Shown here in pieces: positions 46,501 through 55,667 of a DNA stretch of 64,000 bases (positions within the stretch are counted from its first letter, which is position 1; each line of letters begins with the position of its first letter). Location: NCBI GenBank assembly GCA_017506865.1, contig JAFCMP010000268.1, positions 806,001-870,000 on the forward strand, given 5' to 3'. The position numbers and the translations under genes were made by a program. The notes under the pieces were generated by a model that saw only the letters and a program-made list of their open reading frames with translations, was not told where the DNA came from and did no database searches. This stretch comes from Tribonema minus (Eukaryota > Sar > Xanthophyceae > Tribonematales > Tribonemataceae).

Positions 46501-49500
46501 GTTGATTGTCTCTGTCTGCTGACCTTATGGCGCAGCACACTGTGGACCGTCGAGTGCGTCAGCATTTCACAAGATCAGGAGAGCAGCGCCTTAGTTATTT
46601 GGCTCTATACGTTTTCATGATTGTGACTGATTAGGTCCCTTCAAGGCCAGAGACACAGACAAATGAGAAGGGCTCGACCCAACCAAGCCGTGCAAGTGTT
46701 TCAAACACCATGTTCAAACGCTCCCTTCATATATGTTCTTCATTTGTAAAGTGGCAGGAGGATGAGCTTCATGCCCAACAGTAGCGCGCTGAAGCGAGAC
46801 AAGACCCCAGTAACACAGGCCAGGATTTTCCAACTTTCTTGAAGCGCAACTTCAAGCGCTGGCTCTCCGACTTTTCTCATCCACGCAGTGGCAGGAGGAC
46901 ATGAGCTTCGTGCCCAACAGCTACACGATGCGGCCAGACAAGACCTCAGTAACACAGACTATGGTCCAAGTTTTGGTACAACGCTACTTCAAGCGCTGAC
47001 TCTCTGAGTATGTTCCTCATCCGCGCAGTGGCAGGAGGACATGAGCTTCATGCCCAACAGCTACGCCATGAAGCGCGACAAGGGCCGGTTCCTGGTTGTC
47101 ACCGGACCCAACATGGGCGGCAAGTCTACGTACATCCGCACGCTGGGGTCCATCGTCGTCATGGCTCAGATGGGCTCCTTCGTGCCTGCGGCTAGCGCCG
47201 AGATCAGGTGCGGTTACGCCATGAAACCGCTGAAAGCGCTATGGTTTGTTCGTTCGGGAACCGCTCAGAGTGCTGCGAGTGGCGGCTTCTGCAGGCTAGC
47301 CCTGACTCTTGACCCCAACCCTATCATGTGTAGTTGCCCCAGTGTGTATATGTGATGCAGATGCAGGCAGATTTCTCTCAGAGGTTTGTTCAGAGGTGAA
47401 ATGCAGGTGCTCACAACTCAGCGGCACCTTGACACATGATGGGCAACTATAGTCCACACGGTATTGGCAGCGCTCAACGTTGTGACTTAGTACTCGTGAA
47501 CTGTAATGATGGTGCCCTCAGCCTCTGCTCATGCTGCAGGGGCATGCCCCTCCTGTCTGCAGGACATGTCGCCATTTTGGATTGATTCGGCATACATTCA
47601 TACATACAAAGGCACATGCACAGAGGTCAACGCGAGACAGCGCATGACCATGCCAACGCATGCGCACCGCCGCTGCAGCATCATATGCACTCTTTACGAG
47701 GAGTGTGATGCGTGTTATCACTTGATACATTTGAGAATGAAAGCGATTCGAGGTGCCAACAAATGTGCTGAGCGCGTCAGCTGTTGCAGACCCCCAATTT
47801 CTCTCTCTGTGGGACAGCACGTCGCTTTCACCACTTGAGGCGAAACCGAGACCGCTGCTGCAGCATTGTGGAAGTTCAGGGTTAGGGTTAGGCAAGACAT
47901 TGCTTGAACACATAAGGCTCTATAGCTGTGAAGCGTTTCTGCTCGTGCTGCCAGGGTATGCGCCTCTACTGAAGGACGTGCATGTGAAGCAACCCCAGGC
48001 GCTCTCCGTGACTGCTATAGCATTGCACACACACTGCCAATACTGGGGACGCGCTCTTTGCACACTTCAACATACCACTCCAACTCTTGCAAGGCCTTGA
48101 CGCAGCTAGGTCTCCGCTCGCGCTCGTGCTGCAAGTGGGATTCCTTAGTCTATCACACTTGCACATGAAGCAACCCGATGCACACATTCCTGACCACCGT
48201 GCCACCGCACACACACACACTGCCGCTGCAGCATTCTGGATGCGCTCTTTGAAGTACCAGGGTGAGGATTAGGATTCGGGCTAGGGTAAGGGTCAGGACG
48301 TGTGAAGCAATTTCAGGCACGTTTCCTGATTCCAATTACCGTTGCAAAACATCACGCCGCTGCAGCATCGTGGATGCGCTCTTTTGCGCACTTCAACATA
48401 CCACTTGAACTTTATCTCTTGTTAGGCTCTATGTAGCTAGGTCGCCGCTCGCGCTCGCGCTGCAAGCGGGTTAACCTGTTCGATAACACTCGCACGTGTA
48501 GCAACCGAGAGTACATTCCTAACTGCGATACCATTGCAAAACACAACGCCGCTGCAGCATCGTGGATGCGCTCTTTGCGCGCGTGGGCGCTGGTGATGCT
48601 CAGCAGCGCGGCGTCTCCACCTTCATGGCGGAGATGCTCGAGGCGAGCGCCATTTTGGACGCTGCCACCGACAAGTGAGTCCCAATCAGCAAATTTGTGC
48701 CTGGTGCCAGCCACATGTAGAATTGTCTTGCACTGGCTGGCTGTGTTTCAGGGTTAGGGTTACGGTGAGGGTTAGTGTTGTTGGGTTAGCGGAGTGCATG
48801 CACATGCATGTTTACTCTGAAAGTATATATGCGAATACTTGCCATGGTGGAGGTGCTCTGGGCGAGCACCATCTGGACGCTGCCACCGGCAAGTGAATAC
48901 TCTGTGGCGCGCATGTGTGCCTGATCTCGCCCTCAGGTCACATTGCATTTAAAAAGCTGTGTTCAACTGCGCAATGCTGCTGACTAGGGTATGCCCCCAT
49001 ACAGGTTTGTGTATGTATAGGGCATTGTATGCATGTATGTACAGTGTACATGAGTCATCAGGCAAGCTGTTGCCTGATTACTGCCGCTCGCGGCCCTTGC
49101 AAATTGCTGATCATCATTGACAAAAACACACCTGAGCGGTGCTGCGCAGTACCTGCTGCAGGTCGTTGATCATCATCTACGGCCTAGCCAGCGGCACATA
49201 TAGAAGTATACCCCTCTTGTGCAGCCGGATGTGTAGTTCCGTGGATATAATGGGATATGTCAGCAAGAGCAGATTACTTCAATTGTTGACTAATTGGTAC
49301 ACGTCGACAACGTTGGGCACACACTTGCAGCAGCGCTTCCATGTACCGGTCATCGGTGATGCCTGAGCCATGCCACGCATTGCTGCCGCAGATCGCTGAT
49401 CATCATCGACGAGCTGGGACGCGGCACGAGTACGTTTGACGGTTTCGGACTGGCCTGGGCCATAAGCGAGTACCTGGTGCAGGAGGTCAAGGCCTTCACG

Positions 49501-51044
49501 CTCTTTGCCACTCACTTCCACGAGGTACGCGCGCACAGTTGAAAAAGCAACTTGCAGATTGCTGTTGTTTCGGCACTCATTTCTTCGATGCTCACGCAGC
49601 TTGCACGTGCAACTTTGTACGTCCAACCATGCATAACCTCATGGTCGTGGTAGTGGAACTTCAGCACAGTCCTTGATGCGTGCTGCTAGCCCAGTACCGA
49701 GAAGATGGAATGGGGACGTCATTGTCATTCATGTCATTTGTTTTCTGTCATGTGTTCTTGTGACCTGTACGTCGACAAGGTCTGGCATGCAGCTCTTGAT
49801 CAGGCCGCACATCAACTTTGCAACGCATCTGCTGTGCACTGCGCCAGGCGCGGCCAGTCAAATGTACGCTTCAAGCAAAAGCATTCAGCTGCCTACCGAG
49901 TAATCACAGCATGCTGTTGAGACGCTTGTCCTTGAAATGGAACCTGCACAGCTGTAGTGAGACGCTTGTCCTTGAAGTGGAACCTGCACAGCTGTAGTAG
50001 CGTATGCAAGTGGATGGGATCATTCGCAATGCAATTGTCTAAGGCGTGGGCGCTAATATGTACATGCCGCATGACTCTGTAACAGCAGGAGTAGATGTGG
50101 ACTTGTGTACCAAGAGCCCTGCAGCACTGAGATTTTACATCACTACCACACGCGCCCTCATGACCTGCCTCTTGTATGATCTACAAAGCGCACTGCTCAC
50201 ACCGACGATTTCATGTTTGATTTGCCGGTTTTCTTTCTGTTCATCGGTTAGATGACGACATTAGCGGACACCGAGCCCTGTGTGGAGAACTGGCACGTCT
50301 CAGCTGAAGTTGGCAGCGACAAGATCACCATGCTGTACCAGGTCCAGCCGGGGCCATGCCTGCAGTCCTTCGGCATTCACGTCGCGGCCATGGCGGGTGA
50401 GAAGCTTGCTATGACACCCTTTGTGGAAGGAACTTAACCTAATGTAGCTGAATGTCATGCGGTCGTGCTGAATCTGCCAGAGGGTGCTCTCCGTCTCTCG
50501 CCTGCCTGCACTACAATGTTGGTATTGCACGTGCCACACGGAACATAGATTTTGGAATGCACGGGATGGGGCGCAAAGTTCGAGATGCCATAATCACACC
50601 ATGTACTGCATAGAGGTGCTCTGCGCTCTCGCGCACTTCAACAAGCGTCGAGCCCTGCGCCTGAAGCACCAGTAAGCCTCATGCCGCAGCACACATCTCT
50701 GTGCGCAAGGTGTCAGGGTGCTCGGGAATCGTCAGCGCCTTCTGCCAGCAACTGACTTCAGCATGTCGATTGCATTTCCAGGCTTCCCCAGTAGCGTCAT
50801 ACGCGAGGCCAAGCGCAAGGCGGCAGCGCTCGAGAGCTTTGAGACCGCTATGGAGGCGATGCAGACAGGCGACGCGAACTTCAAGTCTGGCACGGCTCAG
50901 CACGACAACAAGCGCCTCCGCAAGCTGGGTGAACTGTTCTGCGCGCTGCCGGTGGGGACACTCGGCGCTGCGGAGACCATCGCGGCGGTGCGAGAGCTGG
51001 TGGATAAGGTGTACATTGGGAATGGCGCTGCCGCTGCGCAGTGA
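34596..51044 (+). CDS. MSH2: MSH2, MutS-family DNA mismatch repair ATPase
   Basis: Eukaryotic MutS homologue that pairs with MSH6 or MSH3 to bind mismatches in the nucleus. Exons: 34596-34895, 35982-36077, 37012-37121, 38578-38698, 38925-39034, 40131-40203, 40816-40974, 42179-42295, 42862-42924, 43510-43566, 44382-44507, 45230-45409, 46371-46418, 47029-47207, 48558-48674, 49392-49524, 50252-50396, 50782-51044. They sum to 2397 bases (798 residues), all in phase with GT-AG borders. Landmarks: connector-domain [17 protein letters not shown] (exon 1); lever start [12 protein letters not shown] (exon 5); clamp [11 protein letters not shown] (exon 11); [15 protein letters not shown] (exon 12); ARHPCLE (exon 13); Walker [11 protein letters not shown] (545-554); STFMAEM (600-606); Walker [13 protein letters not shown] (Asp625-Glu626); FATHFHE; and QSFGIHVA. 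The DELGRGTST and FGIHVA forms are those of MSH2. The protein is about 130 residues shorter than usual MSH2 because the mismatch-binding domain I is absent before exon 1. The ATG at 34596 sits in a good context (GCACCATG). Confidence 0.96.
36068..36370 (+). repeat. Copies of MSH2 exon 2 donor edge
   Basis: The exon end CTGGCTCAGGTGATGCACCG (about 36069) recurs as CTGGCTCAGGTGATTCGCCG (about 36159) and in weaker form near 36327 (TCGCTCAAGTGAGACACTC). Intron words (AGCGTGCACCTGCACTACGC and AGCATGCGCTTGCACCAGGC) are carried along. The acceptor side also has a copy at about 35817-35850 (GCAGCTGAAAATGGTCAAGG). Confidence 0.88.
37090..37445 (+). repeat. Triplicated MSH2 exon 3 donor edge
   Basis: The end of exon 3, GGGTCGTACCGTGTTGTGCA plus GGGCAG and donor GTATGT, recurs twice more with donors at 37289 and 37429 (real donor at 37122). 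Spacing is 167 and 140 bp. The copies differ by only a few bases over about 40, and all three donors are identical over GGCAGGTATGTATGC. They are strong potential decoy donors. Confidence 0.95.
37697..37840 (+). repeat. Dispersed repeat R, copy 1
   Basis: About 145 bases match the reverse complement of 59655-59807 closely (I estimate close to 90% from reading). Both can be read as [19 protein letters not shown]. Here it lies in MSH2 intron 3; the other copy lies in an intron of the secreted-protein gene in opposite orientation. It is probably a piece of an unrecognised mobile element. Confidence 0.85.
38054..38640 (+). repeat. Four tandem copies of MSH2 exon 4 acceptor edge
   Basis: The acceptor and first ~60 bases of exon 4 (GGCAGCCTGGAGCAGTATGT, encoding [17 protein letters not shown]) occur with acceptor GCAG at 38054, 38223, 38405 and 38574; the last is real. 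Spacing is 169, 182 and 169 bp. The copies keep the reading frame of this segment, then diverge where the real exon continues into LPDPAFPG. The unit includes upstream intron (CATTGTGAGGACATGTTGCT). Confidence 0.95.
38949..39540 (+). repeat. MSH2 exon 5: near-intact duplicate and decaying shorter copies
   Basis: Bases 38949-39034 of exon 5 recur at 39071-39156 with 78 of 86 identical by my count. There is no stop codon and the donor is kept (CTCAGGTGTGTGG). Shorter echoes of the terminal GGCTCAGCAGCGCTCAGGTG follow near 39215, 39288, 39325, 39389 and 39472, with growing divergence. The duplicate starts right after TTGAAG, which could serve as an acceptor, so inclusion or mutually exclusive use cannot be excluded by sequence. 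Confidence 0.93.
40050..40345 (+). repeat. Interstitial telomere-like (TTAGGG)n tracts
   Basis: Short runs of CCCTAA (about 40050-40066) and TTAGGG (about 40211-40228, 40267-40285, 40321-40342) flank exon 6 of MSH2, with degenerate units between. Similar two- to three-unit tracts occur at 18176-18190, 38757-38770, 47879-47893 and 48752-48766. They all lie in introns. Confidence 0.88.
41068..41175 (+). repeat. Copy of MSH2 exon 7 donor half
   Basis: GTGCTGCGTGACTTCAGCAG here matches GTGCTGCGCGACTCCAGCAG of exon 7, and the end TGTCTGAGCCAGCGTGTGAG matches AGTCTCAGCCACAGGGTGAG including the donor. The copy carries indels and a stop. Confidence 0.9.
42915..43010 (+). repeat. Triplicated MSH2 exon 9 donor
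   Basis: The donor word GACAAGGTGACTCTCC recurs three times at spacing of about 36-38 bp (GACAAG at 42919, about 42957 and about 42994), each followed by ACTTTCTACTGTT-like sequence. This is the shortest-period exon-edge array in the window and leaves three nearly equal GT sites within 80 bases. Confidence 0.93.
44128..44400 (+). repeat. Copies of MSH2 exon 11 acceptor edge
   Basis: Forms of GGGAACCTAGAGGAGGGTAT at about 44130, 44220 and 44276 resemble the exon start GCAAACCTCGAGAAGGACCT at 44382. A companion word CTTACTGCAGTGCTCAGCTG repeats with them. The second and third copies are close to each other; similarity to the exon itself is weaker. Confidence 0.7.
45007..45081 (+). repeat. Near-intact duplicate of MSH2 exon 12 start
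   Basis: Seventy-five bases at 45007-45081 match 45230-45304 at 69 of 75 positions, including the GCGCAG acceptor before them. The copy reads [20 protein letters not shown] and has no stop within the match. The real exon continues with [12 protein letters not shown]; the copy runs into intron. Confidence 0.93.
46127..46370 (+). repeat. Repeats before MSH2 exon 13 acceptor, with AT microsatellite
   Basis: The word ACTGAGCGCTGCTGCGGTGC, part of the intron leading to exon 13, occurs at about 46130, 46213 and 46336. An (AT)n stretch, palindromic around ATATATATGCATATATATAT, sits at about 46304-46330 and would be prone to extrude a hairpin. Confidence 0.85.
46752..47090 (+). repeat. Three copies of MSH2 exon 14 acceptor edge
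   Basis: GTGGCAGGAGGACATGAGCT (real exon start 47029, encoding [18 protein letters not shown]) is repeated at about 46752-46805 and 46887-46965. The middle copy keeps the CGCAG acceptor and the coding frame for about 18 codons. All three share AACAGC or TAGC-CGATG words. Downstream text of the two extra copies (ACACAGACTATGG-like) is also shared. Confidence 0.93.
47669..48674 (+). repeat. Repeated MSH2 exon 15 acceptor edges
   Basis: GCCGCTGCAGCATCGTGGAT, the acceptor and start of exon 15 (real acceptor at 48556-48557), recurs near 47669, 47853, 48222 and 48357. The 48357 copy is identical over about 25 bases. A donor-side echo lies at about 48846-48895 (GAGCACCATCTGGACGCTGC then GGCAAGTGAA). 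Exon 15 therefore has copies of both its edges. Confidence 0.92.
49091..49440 (+). repeat. Copies of MSH2 exon 16 acceptor edge (Walker B exon)
   Basis: The exon start ATCGCTGATCATCATCGACG (49392) is echoed at about 49157-49200 (GGTCGTTGATCATCATCTAC, then GGCCTAGCCAGCGGCAC, matching GAGCTGGGACGCGGCAC) and more weakly near 49100. It is the Walker B segment that is duplicated; the copy has lost the Asp-Glu pair. Confidence 0.88.
49918..49997 (+). repeat. 40-bp perfect-register tandem duplication
   Basis: Two adjacent 40-base units (TGAGACGCTTGTCCTTGAAA at 49918 and TGAGACGCTTGTCCTTGAAG at 49958) differ at one position. They lie in MSH2 intron 16 and are not derived from an exon edge. Confidence 0.95.
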
Positions 51045-52623
51045 AGACCGCTTGCAAGAATAAGCACGTGGTATGGCTAGAGAGTGGGGGTGTGCGGAGG
51101 TCTAGGCAACGGCAGGGAATAGTACTCATTTACATTACACATATTGCTATTGCTGACAGCACTCCAACACCTCAAAGTCAGCTTATGGTGCCCTTTGTTT
51201 GCTCTTCACGATCATGAACACTGGAGTTGCAGCAGCGTTCACGTACAGTTGTGAGATTCACACTGTGGACATTGACTTTGCAGCAGGCTGGGCCGCTTCA
51301 GCGACCCGCACAATGTGAGGCAGGGGTCTTCAGCGTGCCATCTAACTTCAAGTTCTTGTAGTGTTCGTGAACACACCAGGTTGAGTAGTGGACAGAGTTG
51401 CGCACACTGCTTGCTGAGTTCACGTCGTCCTCCATGACACCATCGCGCATGGTGGCTGCTCCTCATGCCGTATTATGCAATGTATATCGTAGCTTGTCGT
51501 GTGCGCACAGCAGTGCACACAGCATTGTCCCTGCAATATTGTGCAATGACGATGGTGCAGTCAGAGAGTCTCGCATTGCGGGATGACGATCTGCAACTCT
51601 CAGTGGTCCACAAAAGCCGATGAAATCGCTGGTGCAAGTAACGCCGCCTTGTGTGTTTTTCAACTGCAGTCACATGCATACTTTGAAGATGTCTATAGTA
51701 TGATGCCTGCCTGCATATCCTCCAGATGTGCCCCCTGCAGTGAATTTAGGGCCCAATGCCTTGGGCGCGTTGCAGTGCAGGCGCCGAGCATGATGCAAAG
51801 CTGTGCAAAGGTTGAAAAGTTTCTTAGAAGGGCAACACATTTTAGAACGACGGCCGTATCAGGATAGCAAGGCGAACTGGCACAAATGTGCAATTGGCGT
51901 AGTATGACAACACGTTGCAGGCGTTGGCAGTGCGCATGGTAGCTGTATGAAAAGTGGGTACGATTGCATTTGAAGGCCTAATTCAAAAGCATTGTTGTGT
52001 CAACGTCAGCGTCACCCCCTGCTGGCGAAACTCACGTCGTTTGCACAACTATGCGTGACACGATCTGCCATACACTTCATGTCATCAAGACGATGACGGC
52101 AAACAAGGGTATTCGGAAGGAAGAAAGTCTCTGGGAGATCAAAGCTTTTTAAAAAGATAGCATGTTGTGTCCATCTTGAAGTTGATGCTGTGCCAGAAAG
52201 TGTCATATTCAAGTTGCAGCATGGCATTGCATTCAATGATAGGTACCTTCCGAGCATACACATGTCAGCCATGCGCTTTGCGGCAATGTCATCAATTTGC
52301 ACAGAAGCGCTGCTCTGGAGTTTGAACCCTAGGACACACATACATAACATACGCATGAAACAAGGATTACTTCCTCGGGGGCTTTACCTGTGAACAAGTT
52401 CATAAATGCTGCTCTGCCACATCCTAGCAGCTGCTGCACTCACGCATGCATGTCAATTGCACCGCACAAGCATCATACAGGGCATTCTTGCACGACAACC
52501 AGCATGCGCTTGCAAAACCACAAAGCCAGCTGCCGGTGCGCCAAGGAAGCTGATGTTTCGGCAGAGGCTGCAATGTTCATTGTATCACTTTGTATGTGCA
52601 TGTCGCTCTCAGGCTGTTCTGAA
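51045..52623. other. Intergenic gap, MSH2 to F-box/ankyrin-like gene
   Basis: The two genes converge here, so the gap holds two 3' ends. No convincing coding sequence, repeat array or structural RNA was seen. Confidence 0.5.
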
Positions 52624-54082
52624 TCACTCGCACTGACAAGGGCAGCCGGCGGCATGGATCGCTTTGATGATAGTGTAGCGCCTGCGAGACACTCCGTCAC
52701 AATCCGTCGGCGTCCACTCACCCCAGGGGCAGCCCTGCTGTGCCGCCCACACGAGAGCTTTGACGTCAAAGTCTTCATGCTCCAACGGGCTGAGCAAGAC
52801 ATCACCCAGTGTTGGCCACTCCGCGCCTTCGCAGCGCAGCCAACAAATGATGGTCTCAGCGCCCTGAAGCCCTACCATCTCTGCTAATGCCGCTGTCACC
52901 ATATCACGACTCCAACTCCCCCCCATGCCCCTAAGCCACTCCATTTGCTGCAGGTTTAACAAAGGCGTCATACAGTAGGAATACTTCAGGCTGATCTCGC
53001 AAATGTCATTGACGTCATGTGGGCAGCCTGCGCGGTGCAGCCACTGCACAGCAGCACACCGCCCACGCGCAGCTGCACATGGCATAGTGAGGTGCGTGAA
53101 AGGCAGCCCCTGCTCCTGGCGCAACCACTGCAAGATCTCAACGCGGCCGGCTAGTGCAGCCTGGTCCATGAGTGTGAGAAGGGCATTGGCGTACGGGTCA
53201 ACCTCGTCGTCAAAAGACCATTTGAACCGACGCTTTGGTGCATTGGCCCACTCTGGACTGCTCCAGTCTACAGCAGACAGGTCGCGAATGAGTGGGCCGA
53301 ATAGCGCCTGCCCGTGGTCGTCGTGCATGAGGAACTTTAGCGCCGCCAGCTGGCCATTCCACGCAGCCGTGTGGCACAGCAGTGTGCAGTACCACACCGG
53401 CCACGCGCGCACCTGCTGCGACAGCCAGGCGAGCACTGCCTTGATCATCATTAGCGTACGCAGCACCAAGCACACTTGCCTGGACGAGCACCCAAGTGTG
53501 GAGCGTCACCTGCTCGCCGCTCCCCAGCGCCAGCAGCCTGTAGAGAACACCCGTGCGCCGCGCGCGCGCAGCGCAGGAGAGAAAGTTTGAAATACTCATG
53601 CCGATTCCGTGCAGACGCCGCACGACCTCCATTGAACCCGATGCACCAGCGGCGTTGAATACCTCAGCGAGGTAGCGGAAATTCGGCGCATGGACCATGA
53701 TGCCGCAGTCAAGCGCCGTCTCCAGCCGCTGTGGAGACTCCACGGCGGCCGCCGCCGACGTCCTGCACACCCACGGCACGCCCTCCTGTTGTGCCACGAT
53801 AGACATGTATGCCGTGCGCCAGGACTGCGCAACTGGCGCAAGGTAGAGCCAATGGCCGCGCCCCATGAAGCTGATTATTGATGTCAGCAGGTGAGCGTTC
53901 GCCAGTACCGCCCGCCGTGGCCCGCCCTCGCCTTCGCTGTGCAAGCGAGTGCTCGCTGTGGCATCGTCGCTCCTTGCCGCAGCTGTCACCTCCAGCGATT
54001 TTGTCCGCATAGCCTCCAGCGTGTAGGTTAATATCCTTACGCCTGGATTCGAGGATGGGCTTACATTCAACACCAGCAGCAT
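52624..54082 (-). CDS. F-box/ankyrin-like protein
   Basis: Probable substrate-adaptor or scaffold protein. The model joins 53480-54082 to 52624-53439 through a 40-base GC-AG intron and gives 472 residues in frame. The N-terminal third has an F-box-like helix set (LLTSIISFMGRGHWLYLAPV then SWRTAY, about residues 63-92). The rest is built of degenerate ankyrin-type units with the WL...GCP form common in algal and protist proteins (VQWLHRAGCPHD, LVWAAQQGCPW, IKAIHAAGCP). Without the intron a shift of frame is needed at the same spot, so the alternative is a pseudogene. The intron reading is favoured by the AG|GCAAGT donor, a CTAAT branch-like word and AAG acceptor, and by another GC donor in the glycosylase gene. 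The start is the first ATG of the frame. Confidence 0.7.
53440..53479 (-). other. Candidate 40-nt GC-AG mini-intron
   Basis: On the minus strand the donor is CAG|GCAAGT and the acceptor ATCAAG|GCAG, with GCTAATGA near the 3' end as a possible branch site. Removal restores one long frame (VLVQ joined to AVLAWL). It is far shorter than the other introns in the window. Confidence 0.55.
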
Positions 54083-55667
54083 GGCCTCGCGCTCAGCTGC
54101 CAGGCTGACAGCCCGCGTCGTTGCTGCCGCTTGCTCTGTACACAGGCGGCACGCATGCGGAAATAAGGTGAGTGGCGACTATAATGCTGGTTTGAGAAGG
54201 GTAAACCCTGGGTTTTTGATACGTGTTTGAGAGGTCCAATAACCCACCAGCGGATGTTAGTGCCGACCCGGGGGACAGCCATGGCGTCTCAGCAAGCAGG
54301 CGACTGGATCTCCTTTGCAGCACATCGAACACATGTTGTTGGTGCGCATGACGCAGCGCGCGCATCGCTCATCGACGTGTGAGAAGACTATGCGGTCCAG
54401 GACGGTCCAGGACGTAATACAACCTCAACTCAACGTTGAAGTTAGCAGGTTGCTGCTGCCTGCCATCTCAACATCTCAAGGCACAGTGCGCGCGACTGGG
54501 ACCGCACACCGGTGTCAATGATCTGACAGAGGGAATGGCACATGGCTGATGTCAGCCGCGGTTCCGCATCATGCGCCACATCCGAATCGTGTGACAGCTC
54601 GCTAATCTGATCTCGCTTCGCTGTGACTCTGCGGCACAGACCTGAACTCGCAACACGACTCATGAGCAGGCCATCGACACACGTTCTACTGACTCATGGT
54701 TTTCATGCAGAAACAAGTTGCAATTGCGCACGTGTCACACCTTGACTTTGTATATTTGTGGTGATCAGTGCCTGCAGCCTTGCCACCCGCAGGCGACAAG
54801 CGTTGCCTCGAAGCTGGATTCGTTGCTGCAACATACAGAACGGTCACATTTGCGTTTTTTGAGGCGAGTGAAAAAACATTTGACCAAGACTCCATGCAGA
54901 ACGCGACAGTTCTGTCAATTGCAGCAAATAGCAGCAGACAAGTTGAACGAGGAGTCGGTTACGGCTCATGCATAGATATACACCTGGCAGAGCGATTTTG
55001 TATTGTCCATGCGCGCATGCAGTCAGAGGCTGAACAAAGACCCTAGAGGCCAAACCTACATGTGCAAGTGCAGTCTACTGATTGAACTGCCTACCTGTGG
55101 CAGCAGTATTCAATTTCCATGCATGCGTACGGACTGCGCTTGCGCTTGCGAGTCCCCCCAAAGTGTGACTAAAGTACGCTGCTAAGCAACTTTGTTGCAA
55201 ACTGCCAGATCACACCGCAAGCTCTCGAAGCCATTGAATTCAATGGCCGAGAGCTGCGTGTCAAATAAATGGAAGCGGGGATGTCTGTTGCCTCCCTGGC
55301 CGTTGCCAATCGACCTTGACTGTGCTATGAAAACAAGCGTAAGCCACCGATTGACGCCGTGTTTCAGCCTCACTGACAGGGCGTTGCGCAAGGTGATGGG
55401 CCCCAAAAAGTTTAAGCTAAACAAGTCTCCCGCGCCGCAGACGGCTTCACACGCTGACTGAGAGCAGCTGATTTAGCTGGTGCTTCCAGGGTTGCAAAGA
55501 TAATATGCGCCGACCCTGAGACAGCACTGCAGGCTGTCGGCAGTAGTGTACATCATGATACTCAAAAACCTACTGGCGCAGTTGGTCGGTCAGGCTGCCT
55601 CGCCGGTGTGTCACACCAAACCACAGGCGGAATCTCCAATCTGGCGCCGACGCCAGGCGCTCTCGGC
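54083..55667. other. Intergenic gap
   Basis: This lies between the F-box/ankyrin-like start and the 3' end of the secreted-protein gene, so it should contain the promoter of the former. No coding sequence was recognised in short open frames on either strand. No repeat array was seen. Confidence 0.45.
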
